NCBI RefSeq assembly: GCF_000153285.1
Contig: NZ_CH724168.1
Span: 62,001 to 126,000, forward strand
Reading direction: 5' to 3'
Length of the DNA stretch: 64,000 bases
From: Synechococcus sp. WH 7805
GTDB taxonomy: Bacteria > Cyanobacteriota > Cyanobacteriia > PCC-6307 > Cyanobiaceae
Shown here: one piece after another, positions 32,260 to 40,193 of the stretch
Layout of the letters: each line of letters opens with the position of its first letter
How positions within the stretch are numbered: position 1 is the stretch's first letter
Made by a program: the position numbers and the translations under genes
The notes under the pieces: model-generated
Told to the model about the DNA's origin: nothing
Seen by the model: the letters and a program-made list of their open reading frames with translations, nothing else
Databases searched by the model: none

Positions 32260-32502
32260 TCAGTGCTGCAGGCTGGCCAGGGTGTCGGTGAGTTCGGCGA
32301 CATCGGACAGACCGTTCACGTCGAACCAGGGAGCCGTAGCCCAGTCGAATCCCTCTCCGAAGGTGTTGTCCGGAGCTGTGATGTACCAATGGCAGTTCAC
32401 ATCGGGGACATCAACAGCGCACTGGGACCAGTCGTTTTGCCACTGGGGAACCTGCACCCACATCACAGCGGCAAAGAGCAGGGAGAGAAGGCTTCTCAGC
32501 AC
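32260..32502 (-). CDS. small secreted or anchored protein, 80 residues
   Basis: Start set at GTG 32502 (MLRSLLSLLFAAVMWVQVP), which opens a signal-like segment; the open frame runs further up to 32805 but that part is antisense to the band-7 gene. The mature part is aromatic and Asp/Asn-rich (WQNDWSQCAVDVPDVNCHWYI) with two cysteines, possibly a disulfide. Three bases from the next gene start, so probably an operon with 31747. Confidence 0.65.
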   Translation of the reverse strand: MLRSLLSLLFAAVMWVQVPQWQNDWSQCAVDVPDVNCHWYITAPDNTFGEGFDWATAPWFDVNGLSDVAELTDTLASLQH

Positions 32503-32614
32503 GGGACCCAGGCAGGATGGTGGGACGCTACCAGGGTTCTGATGGTGCTGCGAGCACTGCGGCTTTCCTGTCGCTAGGACGTGGGGAGTGATTCGTCTCT
32601 GACGCCACCCCCGC

Positions 32615-33421
32615 ATGCAAAGTCCATCCCCGATGCGTTCTGTCAACTCCGGAGGTCCGGAGGGGGGCTTGGTGGCCATCGTGGCCCTTGTGCTGGCTGG
32701 TCTGCTGCTGCTTGCGCAGTCTCTGTTCGTGGTTCCCGCTGGCGAAGTGGCGGTGATCACCACCCTGGGCAAGGTGAGTGGGACGCCGCGGCAACCGGGC
32801 CTCAACGTGAAAGCGCCCCTGGTTCAGCAGGTGTGGCCGTTCAGTGTCCGCACCCAGGTGCGGCCTGAGAATTTCGCCACGCTCACGAAGGATCTCCAGG
32901 TCATTCAGGCCACAGCCACCATCAAATACGCCCTGCGTCCTGATGAAGCCGGTCGGGTTTACAGCACGATCGCCAGCAGCGACCGGGATGTGTATCCGCG
33001 GATTATCCAACCCTCTCTTCTGAAAGCGCTCAAATCTGTGTTCTCGCAGTACGAGCTGGTCACGATTGCGTCGGAGTGGAATGACATCTCCGCTCTGGTA
33101 GCCAGCACTGTGGCGGAGGAACTGGATCAGTTCGATTACGTGAAAGTGGTGGGACTTGATCTCACCGGTCTGGAGATCGCCGAGGAATACCGGGCAGCGA
33201 TTGAGCAGAAGCAGATCGCTGAACAACAGCTTTTGCGGGCGCAGACCGAGGTGAAGATCGCTGAACAGGAGGCCCTTCGCTACGACACGCTGAACCAAAG
33301 CCTTGATGACCAGGTGCTGTACAAGCTCTTTCTTGATAAGTGGGATGGTCAGACCCAGGTGGTGCCCGGCCTGCCTGGAGGCGCGGGAGGAACCCCGCCG
33401 GTGATTGTCGGGCGGCGTTGA
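32615..33421 (+). CDS. band-7/SPFH (prohibitin-type) membrane protein
   Basis: Encodes 268 residues. One N-terminal membrane segment (residues 20-42), then VVPAGEVAVITTLGKVSG and the SPFH body with YPRIIQPSLLKALKSVFSQYELV. A coiled-coil follows (AAIEQKQIAEQQLLRAQTEVKIAEQEALRY). Such proteins form large membrane ring scaffolds. The C-terminus is Gly/Pro-rich. Confidence 0.93.
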   Translation: MQSPSPMRSVNSGGPEGGLVAIVALVLAGLLLLAQSLFVVPAGEVAVITTLGKVSGTPRQPGLNVKAPLVQQVWPFSVRTQVRPENFATLTKDLQVIQATATIKYALRPDEAGRVYSTIASSDRDVYPRIIQPSLLKALKSVFSQYELVTIASEWNDISALVASTVAEELDQFDYVKVVGLDLTGLEIAEEYRAAIEQKQIAEQQLLRAQTEVKIAEQEALRYDTLNQSLDDQVLYKLFLDKWDGQTQVVPGLPGGAGGTPPVIVGRR

Positions 33422-33434
33422 ACCGGTTCACAGC

Positions 33435-33908
33435 ATGCTTCGCCTTGATCCCGGGCTGATTCTTCCGACTGTCATCACCAATGTGTTCCCAGGGCGTCGT
33501 CTCGCGCTCTGGTTGTTCGTCCCCTTGATGGTGGTCACGCTTTGGCGCAGTCAGCATCACCTGTTGGCTGCCGATGGTGGCGCCCAGTCGATCGCCCACA
33601 TTCCCCTCAACGTCTACCCGGAACCGGCGGCTGCCACGATCGTGGGCCTGTTCGCCCTCTGGGGGCTCAGTCAGCTGGTTCTGGCGTTTCTGCAGCTGCT
33701 GGTTCTGCTGCGCTACAAGTCCATGATCCCTCTGATGTATTTGCTAACGCTGATCGAATACGGCGTGAGAGCCCTCTACATCCCGGCGTTTCGTCCGATC
33801 CCGACCACGGCCACAGCGCCAGGTGCCGTGATCAATGGCCCCATCGCCGCCGCTTCTCTGGTGCTGTTGCTGATCAGTATCTGCCCCAGGCGAGAGGTCT
33901 CACCATGA
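33435..33908 (+). CDS. multi-pass membrane protein, 157 residues
   Basis: The start chosen is ATG 33435 (MLRLDPGLILPTVI); the frame opens at 33405. About four membrane helices (VPLMVVTLW, AATIVGLFALWGLSQLVLAFLQLLVLL, MIPLMYLLTLIEYG, IAAASLVLLLISI). No family is recognised. It follows the band-7 gene by 13 bp and couples to the next gene by ATGA. Confidence 0.65.
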   Translation: MLRLDPGLILPTVITNVFPGRRLALWLFVPLMVVTLWRSQHHLLAADGGAQSIAHIPLNVYPEPAAATIVGLFALWGLSQLVLAFLQLLVLLRYKSMIPLMYLLTLIEYGVRALYIPAFRPIPTTATAPGAVINGPIAAASLVLLLISICPRREVSP

Positions 33909-34081
33909 CGCAACGCACAGCCACCGGACTGGTTCTTGTGCTTCTTGTGGGCCTCATCACACACTGTGCATCCCAGGTGCGAACACGCGTGCGTTTTTGG
34001 GTGGTCCCCCAGCAGGGGCCAGGCAGGCTTGTGCCGATTCCAGGCCGTCAGCCTGCAGCCAAGCCAGGTGTGCTCCTGTGA
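33905..34081 (+). CDS. small secreted or anchored protein, 58 residues
   Basis: ATG 33905 overlaps the previous stop (ATGA). MTQRTATGLVLVLLVGLITHC is a signal-like start; its Cys is not in a good lipobox. The mature part is basic and Pro-rich (RVRFWVVPQQGPGRLVPIPG). Function unknown. Confidence 0.55.
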   Translation: MTQRTATGLVLVLLVGLITHCASQVRTRVRFWVVPQQGPGRLVPIPGRQPAAKPGVLL

Positions 34082-34181
34082 GCGAATTGTCGAATTGTCA
34101 GCAGTCGAAGAAATCCCAACGTATTGCCTGATACACAGCTGCCGTTCCTACTGATGAAGAACCCCTTTGGAGGTTCTGACC

Positions 34182-34355
34182 ATGTCGATGAAACAGCTGG
34201 AGACTTTTTTGGCCAAGGCCAGTGGCAATGACGACATCCGACGGGAGGTGGATCAGTGTGATGGCGACACAATCTGTGTCGCCAAAGTGGGCCTGCGCCA
34301 TGGCCATAAGTTCTCCGCCGCCAATTACAGCCGGTGGCAGAGGGAGCACGGCTGA
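34182..34355 (+). CDS. short Nif11-like protein
   Basis: Encodes 57 residues from ATG 34182 (MSMKQLETFLAKASGNDDI). The M-S-x-x-Q-L-x-x-F-L start and the closing GHKFSAANYSRW match the Nif11 helical domain found in leader peptides of cyanobactin-like natural products. No Gly-Gly cleavage site, core peptide or lanthionine synthetase is nearby, so it is probably a stand-alone Nif11 domain protein. Confidence 0.72.
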   Translation: MSMKQLETFLAKASGNDDIRREVDQCDGDTICVAKVGLRHGHKFSAANYSRWQREHG

Positions 34356-34441
34356 GGCTCGTCTGTGACGGCACGTTGACAGAAGCCACATCTGCCGATC
34401 GCGCGTATCTAAAACTGATGAGTCCCTGATTGAGATCCCGA

Positions 34442-34600
34442 ATGGAGACTTGCTTTAGCAGGGACCTTGCGCGTTCGCTCGCTCTGATGCTCCTGGAACT
34501 ACAGGCTGAACTCGACGAGTTTGCCTACCAGGTTGAACATTCTCCAGATGATGTGCCCGCCGTTGTTGAGCAGAGTCTGGGCGCTCAGACTCTGCTTTGA
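34442..34600 (+). CDS. small helical protein, 52 residues
   Basis: ATG 34442 to TGA 34598. METCFSRDLARSLALMLLELQ and AELDEFAYQVEHSPDDVPAVV form amphipathic helices. Codon use looks coding and the frame is closed by a hairpin. It overlaps the convergent DCC gene by 16 bp. Family unknown. Confidence 0.5.
   Translation: METCFSRDLARSLALMLLELQAELDEFAYQVEHSPDDVPAVVEQSLGAQTLL
34569..34596. terminator. perfect 11-bp hairpin at two convergent gene ends
   Basis: AGCAGAGTCTG (34569-34579) pairs exactly with CAGACTCTGCT (34586-34596) around GGCGCT. It contains the DCC stop codon (34585-34587) and precedes the plus-strand stop by two bases. U tracts are weak on both sides, so it may act as a bidirectional terminator or an RNA stability element. 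Confidence 0.65.
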
Positions 34601-34968
34601 TCTGGATCAAGAGGAAGACCCTTCAGTCCCAAAGCGATCTGTCGTGCAGCCAGGAGCCCTGGATACAGAAGGTTGGCTCGCCGTGTGTCGCTGAAGAGGC
34701 CGTGAAGAAGACGTAGGAGTGGGTCGGTCGGCGTCAGGTGCTTGCAGAGCATGGCGATGGCTTCGCTTCCATGCCAGATCTGATCGCCGTTCATCAACAC
34801 TGCGCCATTGCTGATGTTGTATCCGCGCTGTCTGAGGTTGGTTCTCAGCTCGTGATCACTGCGGCCATCGCGAATGACCAGGTCGGGCACTCCCCCAAGA
34901 AGTTCGCTGCGCTGGGCAAAATGCCGGCAGAACGGACAACCTCCGTCGTAGACGAGTGTGAAAGTCAT
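34585..34968 (-). CDS. DCC (YuxK/DUF393) thiol-disulfide oxidoreductase-like protein
   Basis: Encodes 127 residues. VYDGGCPFCRHFAQR holds the DxxCxxC motif (Cys11, Cys14) near the N-terminus. YNISNGAVLMNGDQIWHGSEAIAML is the second family motif. Cytoplasmic or membrane-associated redox protein; the substrate is unknown. Convergent with the 34442 small gene. Confidence 0.9.
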   Translation of the reverse strand: MTFTLVYDGGCPFCRHFAQRSELLGGVPDLVIRDGRSDHELRTNLRQRGYNISNGAVLMNGDQIWHGSEAIAMLCKHLTPTDPLLRLLHGLFSDTRRANLLYPGLLAARQIALGLKGLPLDPDQSRV

Positions 34969-35163
34969 CGACCCATCTTGGCGTTTTCATTAGATGTTCT
35001 GCGGCTTCATCGCCAATGCTCAGTGCCATTTCTCTAGGGAAGGCACAGGCTCAAGCAACGGGCACGATCGCTCCCCGATCTGTTCGGGGGCAGTGGTCAC
35101 GCGGGTTGAGCCGACCTTTTCAATCCGCTGAACGGCCCGTTCCACCCTGAACGGTAGGTTGAC

Positions 35164-35514
35164 TTGATTGAAACGATCGGAACGCTCGTCCCTGGAATGG
35201 CAGACAAGGAACTCCTCAGAGAAGTGGCGCTTGAGCTCTGGAGCTCAGTGAAGAAGTTGCGCCCTGGTCTGCCACGGGAATCACGGTTGGAGATCACTCT
35301 CAAGGCGCTGATGGTGATCGGTGATCTCAGCGATCAGATTCAGGCCGCTGTGGTGGTCGGTCTGATCGCTGAGCAGGAGCCCCCTGAGAATGAGCCTGAA
35401 GGCCAGGACGTCACGCTCAGTGAGGAGAGTTCAGACGCCAAAGCTGGTTCAGAGGTCGAGCAAATGCCCGACGGACGGAGGGTTGTGCGTCGCCGTTCCA
35501 GATCCGGGAGCTGA
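35164..35514 (+). CDS. hypothetical protein with disordered basic tail
   Basis: Encodes 116 residues from a TTG start (MIETIGTLVPGMADKEL). The N-terminal half is helical (LLREVALELWSSVKKL, LEITLKALMVIGDLSDQIQAAVVVGLI). The C-terminal half is acidic and then basic (EEPP..., VVRRRSRSGS), likely disordered. No family recognised. Convergent with the GH57 gene, which ends 13 bp further on. Confidence 0.65.
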   Translation: MIETIGTLVPGMADKELLREVALELWSSVKKLRPGLPRESRLEITLKALMVIGDLSDQIQAAVVVGLIAEQEPPENEPEGQDVTLSEESSDAKAGSEVEQMPDGRRVVRRRSRSGS

Positions 35515-35527
35515 GCCCGCCGGATCG

Positions 35528-36979
35528 TCATGGTTCGGTCGCCAGTGCCGATTGCCCCCGGCGGTTGATCTCCTGGGCAAACTCTGTCCAGAGCCCTTGT
35601 CCCCAGTAGCGGAAGCAACTGGTTTCCAGCAGCAGAACGTGGAGCAGGGCCTGTTGATAGGCGGGGGTGGCCGTGACGGATGGATCCGTTGCAACGGCTG
35701 CGTCGAAGCGTTGATGGAATTGGGCGCTCAGGCTCTGCATGGGTTCCAGCACATTGCTGTAGCCCTCAACCCAGCTGAGATTGTTGGTCCAGGACGCCCC
35801 TTGCATCGAAAAACCGTCGCCACGGGATGTGAGTGTTTCGATCGCAGTGGAGACGGCGTCAGGGTGCGTCGCCTCACCCACCTCCCGCCACAGCCTGTGC
35901 TGCAGCACCGCCTGGATCCTTGGGAAATGCTTGGTCTCAACCCCAATGGCATCGAGATGCGCCAGATATTCGGACCCATTGAGCGCCGTGATGTTGCCTT
36001 CTCCATCCCGAATTCGGCGATTGGCCTGACGGAATGCCTCAGGAAACTCGTTCATCATCACGCCACCATTCTCACCGTCTGCGATCTGGCTCACCAGCGA
36101 TGGCACGTCCTTTCCATTCAGATGCTGTGACGCCAGCCCCATGGCCTCGTAGCAAGGCTGCATCTGGCCGACCAGTTTGGTGTCAGATCCCTGGGTCTTG
36201 ATCAAGACCGTCATGCTGATCTCCTCGCCGGAGGAGTTTCGGGCGATGAGCTGATTGGGCAGGTACCGCTGAGCGTGCTCAAGGGGAGTCCCGTTGAATT
36301 GCTCCACGCTGTGCTCCTGCACCAGCATCCAGCGATAGCCCGCTTCCTTCAGGGCTTTCACAAGGGCAAACAGGGTGTCTGGGTGATTGGGAAGGTGCAT
36401 CTCCGGCAAGGAGAATCCCTGCACCCGTTGCAGAGCCTCGTCGCCGAAGAGATCAGCGAATTGATGCTGCCAGGCACTGATTTGCAACGCCAGATCTGGA
36501 ATGGGCGTCGAAGGCGCCACGGCATGGCTCCAGAACGTGCCGAGCCACTCAACATGCTGCTGCATCTGATCATCACAGGCCAGATAGCGCAGGGCTTCTG
36601 TGATGTCATCACGGCCCATCTGCATCACACCCCAGAGCAGATTGCCGGAGTAATCGAGCATGATCCGGGGTTTGCAGCCTTCTCTGATCAGTTCGGGAAT
36701 GAGATCGGCCATGCGCCGATAGCACTGGGCGAAGGGTTCAGCGTTGTGGTTATCTCCCTCCCCCGGCCGCTCGATCATGTATTGCAGGTGGGAGATCAGG
36801 GCCCCATCAACTCCTGCTGGCACGGTGGGTTGATGCATGTGCAGCGCGCAGGCGAAGGCGGCCTGCAGGCCTTCAAGGCTGCTGTGCCCTGGGAGTATTG
36901 ATGGGGCAGGGGGATTCAGCCTGAGTGTGTGGATCGTCTTCTCCCGTCCGGCGATCGGTGGCAACTGCTGAGGCTCCAT
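35528..36979 (-). CDS. glycoside hydrolase family 57-like protein
   Basis: Encodes 483 residues. HMHQP at 47-51 is the GH57 first motif (HxHQP). MLDYSGNLLWGV and IADGENGGVMMNEFPEAF match later conserved regions of the alpha-glucan-acting GH57 group. Cyanobacterial members act on glycogen or related glucans (amylase or branching activity); exact specificity is unclear. It stands alone on its strand; the 200 bp upstream hold its promoter. Confidence 0.85.
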   Translation of the reverse strand: MEPQQLPPIAGREKTIHTLRLNPPAPSILPGHSSLEGLQAAFACALHMHQPTVPAGVDGALISHLQYMIERPGEGDNHNAEPFAQCYRRMADLIPELIREGCKPRIMLDYSGNLLWGVMQMGRDDITEALRYLACDDQMQQHVEWLGTFWSHAVAPSTPIPDLALQISAWQHQFADLFGDEALQRVQGFSLPEMHLPNHPDTLFALVKALKEAGYRWMLVQEHSVEQFNGTPLEHAQRYLPNQLIARNSSGEEISMTVLIKTQGSDTKLVGQMQPCYEAMGLASQHLNGKDVPSLVSQIADGENGGVMMNEFPEAFRQANRRIRDGEGNITALNGSEYLAHLDAIGVETKHFPRIQAVLQHRLWREVGEATHPDAVSTAIETLTSRGDGFSMQGASWTNNLSWVEGYSNVLEPMQSLSAQFHQRFDAAVATDPSVTATPAYQQALLHVLLLETSCFRYWGQGLWTEFAQEINRRGQSALATEP

Positions 36980-37178
36980 GAAATGTGCTCGCTGGGTGAA
37001 GATCGAGAGAGGTCAGGTGGGTCTGTCGCGAAGGACAGTGAATGAAACCGAGAACCGTCAGCGTGGTGGCTGTTGAGTGTTCAGGTCTTTGATCTCATTG
37101 TTGGTTGCCTCAACTCACTTTGACGTTTTCACAGCTCTTGCTAACTATTTGAGTAGAAGGAAAAAAGGAGCCTGACCA
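36980..37178. other. 199-bp divergent promoter region
   Basis: Between the divergent GH57 and His-rich genes. AT-rich toward the right; no clear promoter boxes or gene seen. AAGGAGCC (37168-37175) just before 37179 is a good Shine-Dalgarno for the His-rich protein. Confidence 0.4.
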
Positions 37179-37721
37179 ATGCATCGCTGCCGGATCGGAG
37201 CGACAGTTTTGCTTGTTGGCGTGTTGGGTTTGCAGGGTGTTTCCACGCGGGAGATCTGGGCTGGTTCCCACCATCACGGTGATAGTCACCATCACGGCCA
37301 TGGTCACAATCACGGCCATCACGAGCACCACGGCGATGGCCATCGTCATGCGGGCGATCACCACTATCACCACCGCTACAGCAGGGGGTACTGGTATGGC
37401 CATCACGGTCGTTGGTATGGACCTGGATACGCCAACCGTTGGAATTGGAATACCTTTGGCGCGCTTGCTGGTGCTGCCGTGATCGGGGGGCTTGTCAGCA
37501 GTGCCTTCGACGCGAGCAATGCAACGATTGCGGTACCGGACAGCTCCTATGCGCTTGATTACGACAGCGTTCGTGCGAACGGCAATCTGATCACCTTCAA
37601 GGTTGATGGCGCTCCGATGAGCGCCGACTGCAGCAGTGGCTATCTCAACGGTCGTTCTCCTGAGAGTCGCGGACAAGCGCAATTGGTGAACGCGGTCTGC
37701 ACCGTTGCTTTCGGTGTCTGA
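37179..37721 (+). CDS. histidine-rich secreted protein
   Basis: Encodes 180 residues. Signal peptide (MHRCRIGATVLLVGVLGLQGVSTREIWA), then residues 31-75 with about 25 histidines mixed with Gly and Asp (HHHG, HGHGHNHGHHEHHG). A hydrophobic GxxxG stretch (ALAGAAVIGGLVSSAF) follows. The C-terminal part (VPDSSYALDYDSVRANGNLITFKVDG) has two cysteines. His-rich segments bind Ni, Zn or Cu, so metal storage or sensing is inferred. No metal transporter is adjacent. Confidence 0.75.
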   Translation: MHRCRIGATVLLVGVLGLQGVSTREIWAGSHHHGDSHHHGHGHNHGHHEHHGDGHRHAGDHHYHHRYSRGYWYGHHGRWYGPGYANRWNWNTFGALAGAAVIGGLVSSAFDASNATIAVPDSSYALDYDSVRANGNLITFKVDGAPMSADCSSGYLNGRSPESRGQAQLVNAVCTVAFGV

Positions 37722-37732
37722 TCGATCCAGTT

Positions 37733-37966
37733 TCAGGCGACTTCAGGGGCCCAGCCGACCTGATGGTGCCAGCTGGGAGCCCACTGGCGGCAATGGTGCG
37801 TGAGGTGCGTTCCCTGAGGCAGTTGTTGATGCTGGCGTTCGCAGGCGAGCAGGGTGCGTCCCTGCTCGTCACAGCCATAGCGGAAGTGCTGGCATGTGAT
37901 GCAGACGCTTGAACCGCGGCTGAGCCGAAGATCGCTGACACTGAGGATGCTCCAGGACTCCATCAT
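37733..37966 (-). CDS. four-cysteine mini-protein behind a LexA-type box
   Basis: Encodes 77 residues. Cysteines 22, 25, 42, 59 (C-x2-C-x16-C-x16-C), FRY after the second, LPxG before the last, and Trp three after it, exactly as in the paralog at 100-333. Likely a zinc or Fe-S site. A palindromic AGTACATCTGTACT lies at 37976-37989, 9 bp before the start codon, so the gene may be under SOS control (see that entry). Function unknown. Confidence 0.65.
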   Translation of the reverse strand: MMESWSILSVSDLRLSRGSSVCITCQHFRYGCDEQGRTLLACERQHQQLPQGTHLTHHCRQWAPSWHHQVGWAPEVA

Positions 37967-37975
37967 GAACGGGCG

Positions 37976-37989
37976 AGTACATCTGTACT
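37976..37989. promoter_or_regulatory. candidate LexA (SOS) operator
   Basis: AGTACATCTGTACT is a perfect dyad outside its central two bases and fits the cyanobacterial LexA consensus RGTACNNNDGTWCB. It lies 9-22 bp upstream of the 37733-37966 start codon, where repressor binding would overlap the promoter or ribosome-binding region. No other perfect match was noticed when scanning GTAC sites in the window. Confidence 0.6.
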
Positions 37990-38051
37990 AGCCCGGCAAT
38001 TCGCTTGGGTCAAGGCGTTCCGGTGCAGGCCTCTGTGTAGGCGAGGTTGCC

Positions 38052-38525
38052 TCAAAGGCGACTGGAGGTGAGAAAGCCCCTGATGTAATCCAGTCCCCAA
38101 TCGAGGGTGTGGACAGGGAGTTCGTAGCAGTCGTTGAACAAGCGGCGTTTGGCCTGCTCAAGCCGGGTTAGGCCGATGGCCTGAAGGTTGGCACTGGAGG
38201 CAATGAAGAATTCCTCGCGGGCTTCAGGGTCGTTGCGCTTCATGCCGTTGACGTACAACGTACGGATGTCTTGGAAGAGGTCGGCCGTCTCGCCTTCGAA
38301 GCGGATGGTGTCGTCGCCCAAGGGGATTTCCATGGATTTGATGCAGCGCATCGAGAAGGCCATCGCCGCTCGTGTTTCTTCGGGAGAAAGGGCATCTTCG
38401 TGGCCATCGCGGAATTGATGCTGAATCACGCCGTTGCTGCATTCGAGAAGGCGAAGCAAGGCGAGCTTGTCGAGCTCGGCGTCCGGAAGTTGGCTGAAGA
38501 GACTGTGCCAGTTGCGTCGTTTCAT
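38052..38525 (-). CDS. hypothetical helical protein, 157 residues
   Basis: MKRRNWHSLFSQLPDAELDKLAL at the start, an all-helical pattern, and a C-terminal GLDYIRGFLTSSRL. No family recognised. ATG overlaps the stop of the upstream 38522 gene (ATGA), so the two form a coupled pair. Confidence 0.65.
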   Translation of the reverse strand: MKRRNWHSLFSQLPDAELDKLALLRLLECSNGVIQHQFRDGHEDALSPEETRAAMAFSMRCIKSMEIPLGDDTIRFEGETADLFQDIRTLYVNGMKRNDPEAREEFFIASSANLQAIGLTRLEQAKRRLFNDCYELPVHTLDWGLDYIRGFLTSSRL

Positions 38526-38680
38526 TGTTCTGCGATCACCCAGGCGGTGGCTGCGCGTTGGCGCATGTACAAGTCGGCAAGCTCGCGAGCGAGTGAGCGC
38601 AACTCCTGAACGTTTTCGGTGGTGTCGATCAAGCGTTTGAGCGACTCGACCTCGAATTTTTGGCTGAGGGACAGCTGCAT
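38522..38680 (-). CDS. small helical protein, 52 residues
   Basis: Start taken at MQLSLSQKFEVESLKRLI (38680); a Met eight residues upstream is an alternative. Two helices (LSLSQKFEVESLKRLID and VQELRSLARELADLYMRQRAATAWVI) give a helical-hairpin shape reminiscent of NblA-size proteins, but the key NblA residues are not evident. It is coupled to 38052. Confidence 0.6.
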   Translation of the reverse strand: MQLSLSQKFEVESLKRLIDTTENVQELRSLARELADLYMRQRAATAWVIAEQ

Positions 38681-38817
38681 GGAACAGCGCTTGAATGACG
38701 ACACCTTAAAAAAAGTTCACGATCATCGGCTGTTGTTTCTGCTGCAAAAAGGAAAAACCGATTCCGCGATGCGCTTCGGCGCCTGTCAGGATGTAACAAC
38801 TTCGTTACATCGGGCTA

Positions 38818-39069
38818 ATGACAGTTGGCGAGCTTTTCCTCGAATCCCTGTCCACGGGAGTGATTACGGAAGATGAGATGCAGTGGCTGACCTCGCATCA
38901 GCACGGGTTTTCTCGCACGGAAGAAGCCGCTGCCGTGCGGCTGGGTCGTTTGGTCGATGAAGGGATCGTGAATCTGGGCTGCAGAGTGTCGAGTCGATTG
39001 CTGCAGCACCGCACAGTTCGCGACCACTGGATTGAGCCCTTGGGTCGGCGTCGCGGGCATCAACTCTGA
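38818..39069 (+). CDS. small hypothetical protein, 83 residues
   Basis: MTVGELFLESLSTGVITEDEMQWL, then RLGRLVDEGIVNLGCRVSSRLL. It has winged-helix or helical character with few Cys. I do not recognise the family, though this pattern looks conserved among cyanobacteria (impression, not checked). Followed after 29 bp by 39099. Confidence 0.55.
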   Translation: MTVGELFLESLSTGVITEDEMQWLTSHQHGFSRTEEAAAVRLGRLVDEGIVNLGCRVSSRLLQHRTVRDHWIEPLGRRRGHQL

Positions 39070-39098
39070 GAGAGTGCGTGTGGACCCGCGCAAAGCCC

Positions 39099-39398
39099 AT
39101 GGCGGATTTTCTCAATTGTGTTCGCGTCGTGGTGAAGCAGGGCTGTGAAAAGCGCTATCTCGATGCTGTGGAGGCCTGGGTGTCTCCCAAGGGAATGCGT
39201 GAGCGCTATCTGGCGCGAACAGGTGAGCGCGCGTTCTGCTTCGTGGCTCTCTGGGACAGCCAGGATTCCCTTGTGGAGGCTCGCCCGGAGATGATTCAGC
39301 ATCTGAATTCAGTGAGAGATCTGCTCGAGGAGCTGTCCCCGGAACTGGGCGTCACCGATCCGGTTTCCGGCCCAGTGATCCACTGCACGAACGGCTGA
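39099..39398 (+). CDS. ABM-like (dimeric alpha/beta barrel) small protein
   Basis: Start at MADFLNCVRVVVKQGCEKRYL; a Met seven residues upstream belongs to a longer frame. RYLARTGERAFCFVALWDSQDSLVEARPEM gives the beta-alpha-beta-beta ABM order. Function unknown. Relatives in this window are at 47865 and the N-terminal part of 40951. Confidence 0.65.
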   Translation: MADFLNCVRVVVKQGCEKRYLDAVEAWVSPKGMRERYLARTGERAFCFVALWDSQDSLVEARPEMIQHLNSVRDLLEELSPELGVTDPVSGPVIHCTNG

Positions 39399-39404
39399 AG
39401 CGCA

Positions 39405-39698
39405 TCACGTCTCCGGCGCATCCTCGCGTTCGCGAATCCGCTGTTCAAACTGCCTCACGTGACGGCGTCGCCTGGCAATGGGCACACCCACCGCCAGCGC
39501 AAGCACGCCCACAACGAGGAGCGTGGCAAGCAGCTGCGCCAGTGTGGCCTGGGGAAACACGCTGGACGACAGGCGATCCACGGCTTCTTCCACCGCGCTG
39601 CCGTTTTCGGTGATCAGGACCGGTGCGATCAACGTTTGATTGCATCTCTGTTCGTCATCATGCGCTCTTTCGCTGCCAGCGGTCAGGCCGAGAGCCAT
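39405..39698 (-). CDS. small membrane protein downstream of yjbQ
   Basis: From ATG 39698, whose first 16 bp overlap the yjbQ 3' end, 97 residues; a later TTG start is possible. One membrane helix (LAQLLATLLVVGVLALAVGVPIA) and then a basic, Arg-rich tail. Function unknown. Confidence 0.6.
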   Translation of the reverse strand: MALGLTAGSERAHDDEQRCNQTLIAPVLITENGSAVEEAVDRLSSSVFPQATLAQLLATLLVVGVLALAVGVPIARRRRHVRQFEQRIREREDAPET

Positions 39699-40117
39699 TG
39701 CAGTGCCACGGTGCGCTGGCGCGGGCCATCCAGCTCCACCAGGATCACGTCCTGGTAGCGCCCAAGTTGAAGCGCTCCGTTGCAGACCGAGACGGTCGCC
39801 TGATGGCCGAGCAGTAACGCCTGCAGATGGGCATGGGCATTCCGCGGTTCATCGTCGGGAATGCCGGGGCGCAGCTCCAGGTCGTTGTGTTTCCAAGCTG
39901 TGGTGGGGGGTGCCAGCTGCCGAAGCCACTGCTGCAGATCCAAAAGGAGCCTCTCCTCCAGTTCGTTCACGATCACTCCGGTGGTCGTGTGTTGCGTTGA
40001 CACCACAACGGCTCCATCGCGTTCGCCATGCACCTGAACAAACCGCTGCAGTTCGGCGGTGAGTGACAGGCACTGGAAGGGGGCGTCGGTGTTGAGGTGG
40101 AGGAGATGGGAAGTCAT
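39683..40117 (-). CDS. yjbQ: YjbQ family protein (UPF0047)
   Basis: Encodes 144 residues. HTTTGVIVNELEERLLLDLQQWL, HNDLELRPGIPDDEPRNAHAHLQALLLG and GRYQDVILVELDGPRQRTVALQWL match YjbQ, an enzyme with weak secondary thiamine-phosphate synthase activity. The conserved His-rich region (NAHAHL) supports metal-dependent chemistry. Forms a unit with the 39405 membrane gene. Confidence 0.92.
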   Translation of the reverse strand: MTSHLLHLNTDAPFQCLSLTAELQRFVQVHGERDGAVVVSTQHTTTGVIVNELEERLLLDLQQWLRQLAPPTTAWKHNDLELRPGIPDDEPRNAHAHLQALLLGHQATVSVCNGALQLGRYQDVILVELDGPRQRTVALQWLSA

Positions 40118-40193
40118 GGGCTCATGTTGCCGATCAATCCATGCATCGTCTTCGTCTCAAAGGAGCTAAACATGCAATCGACGCCCTGGATCC

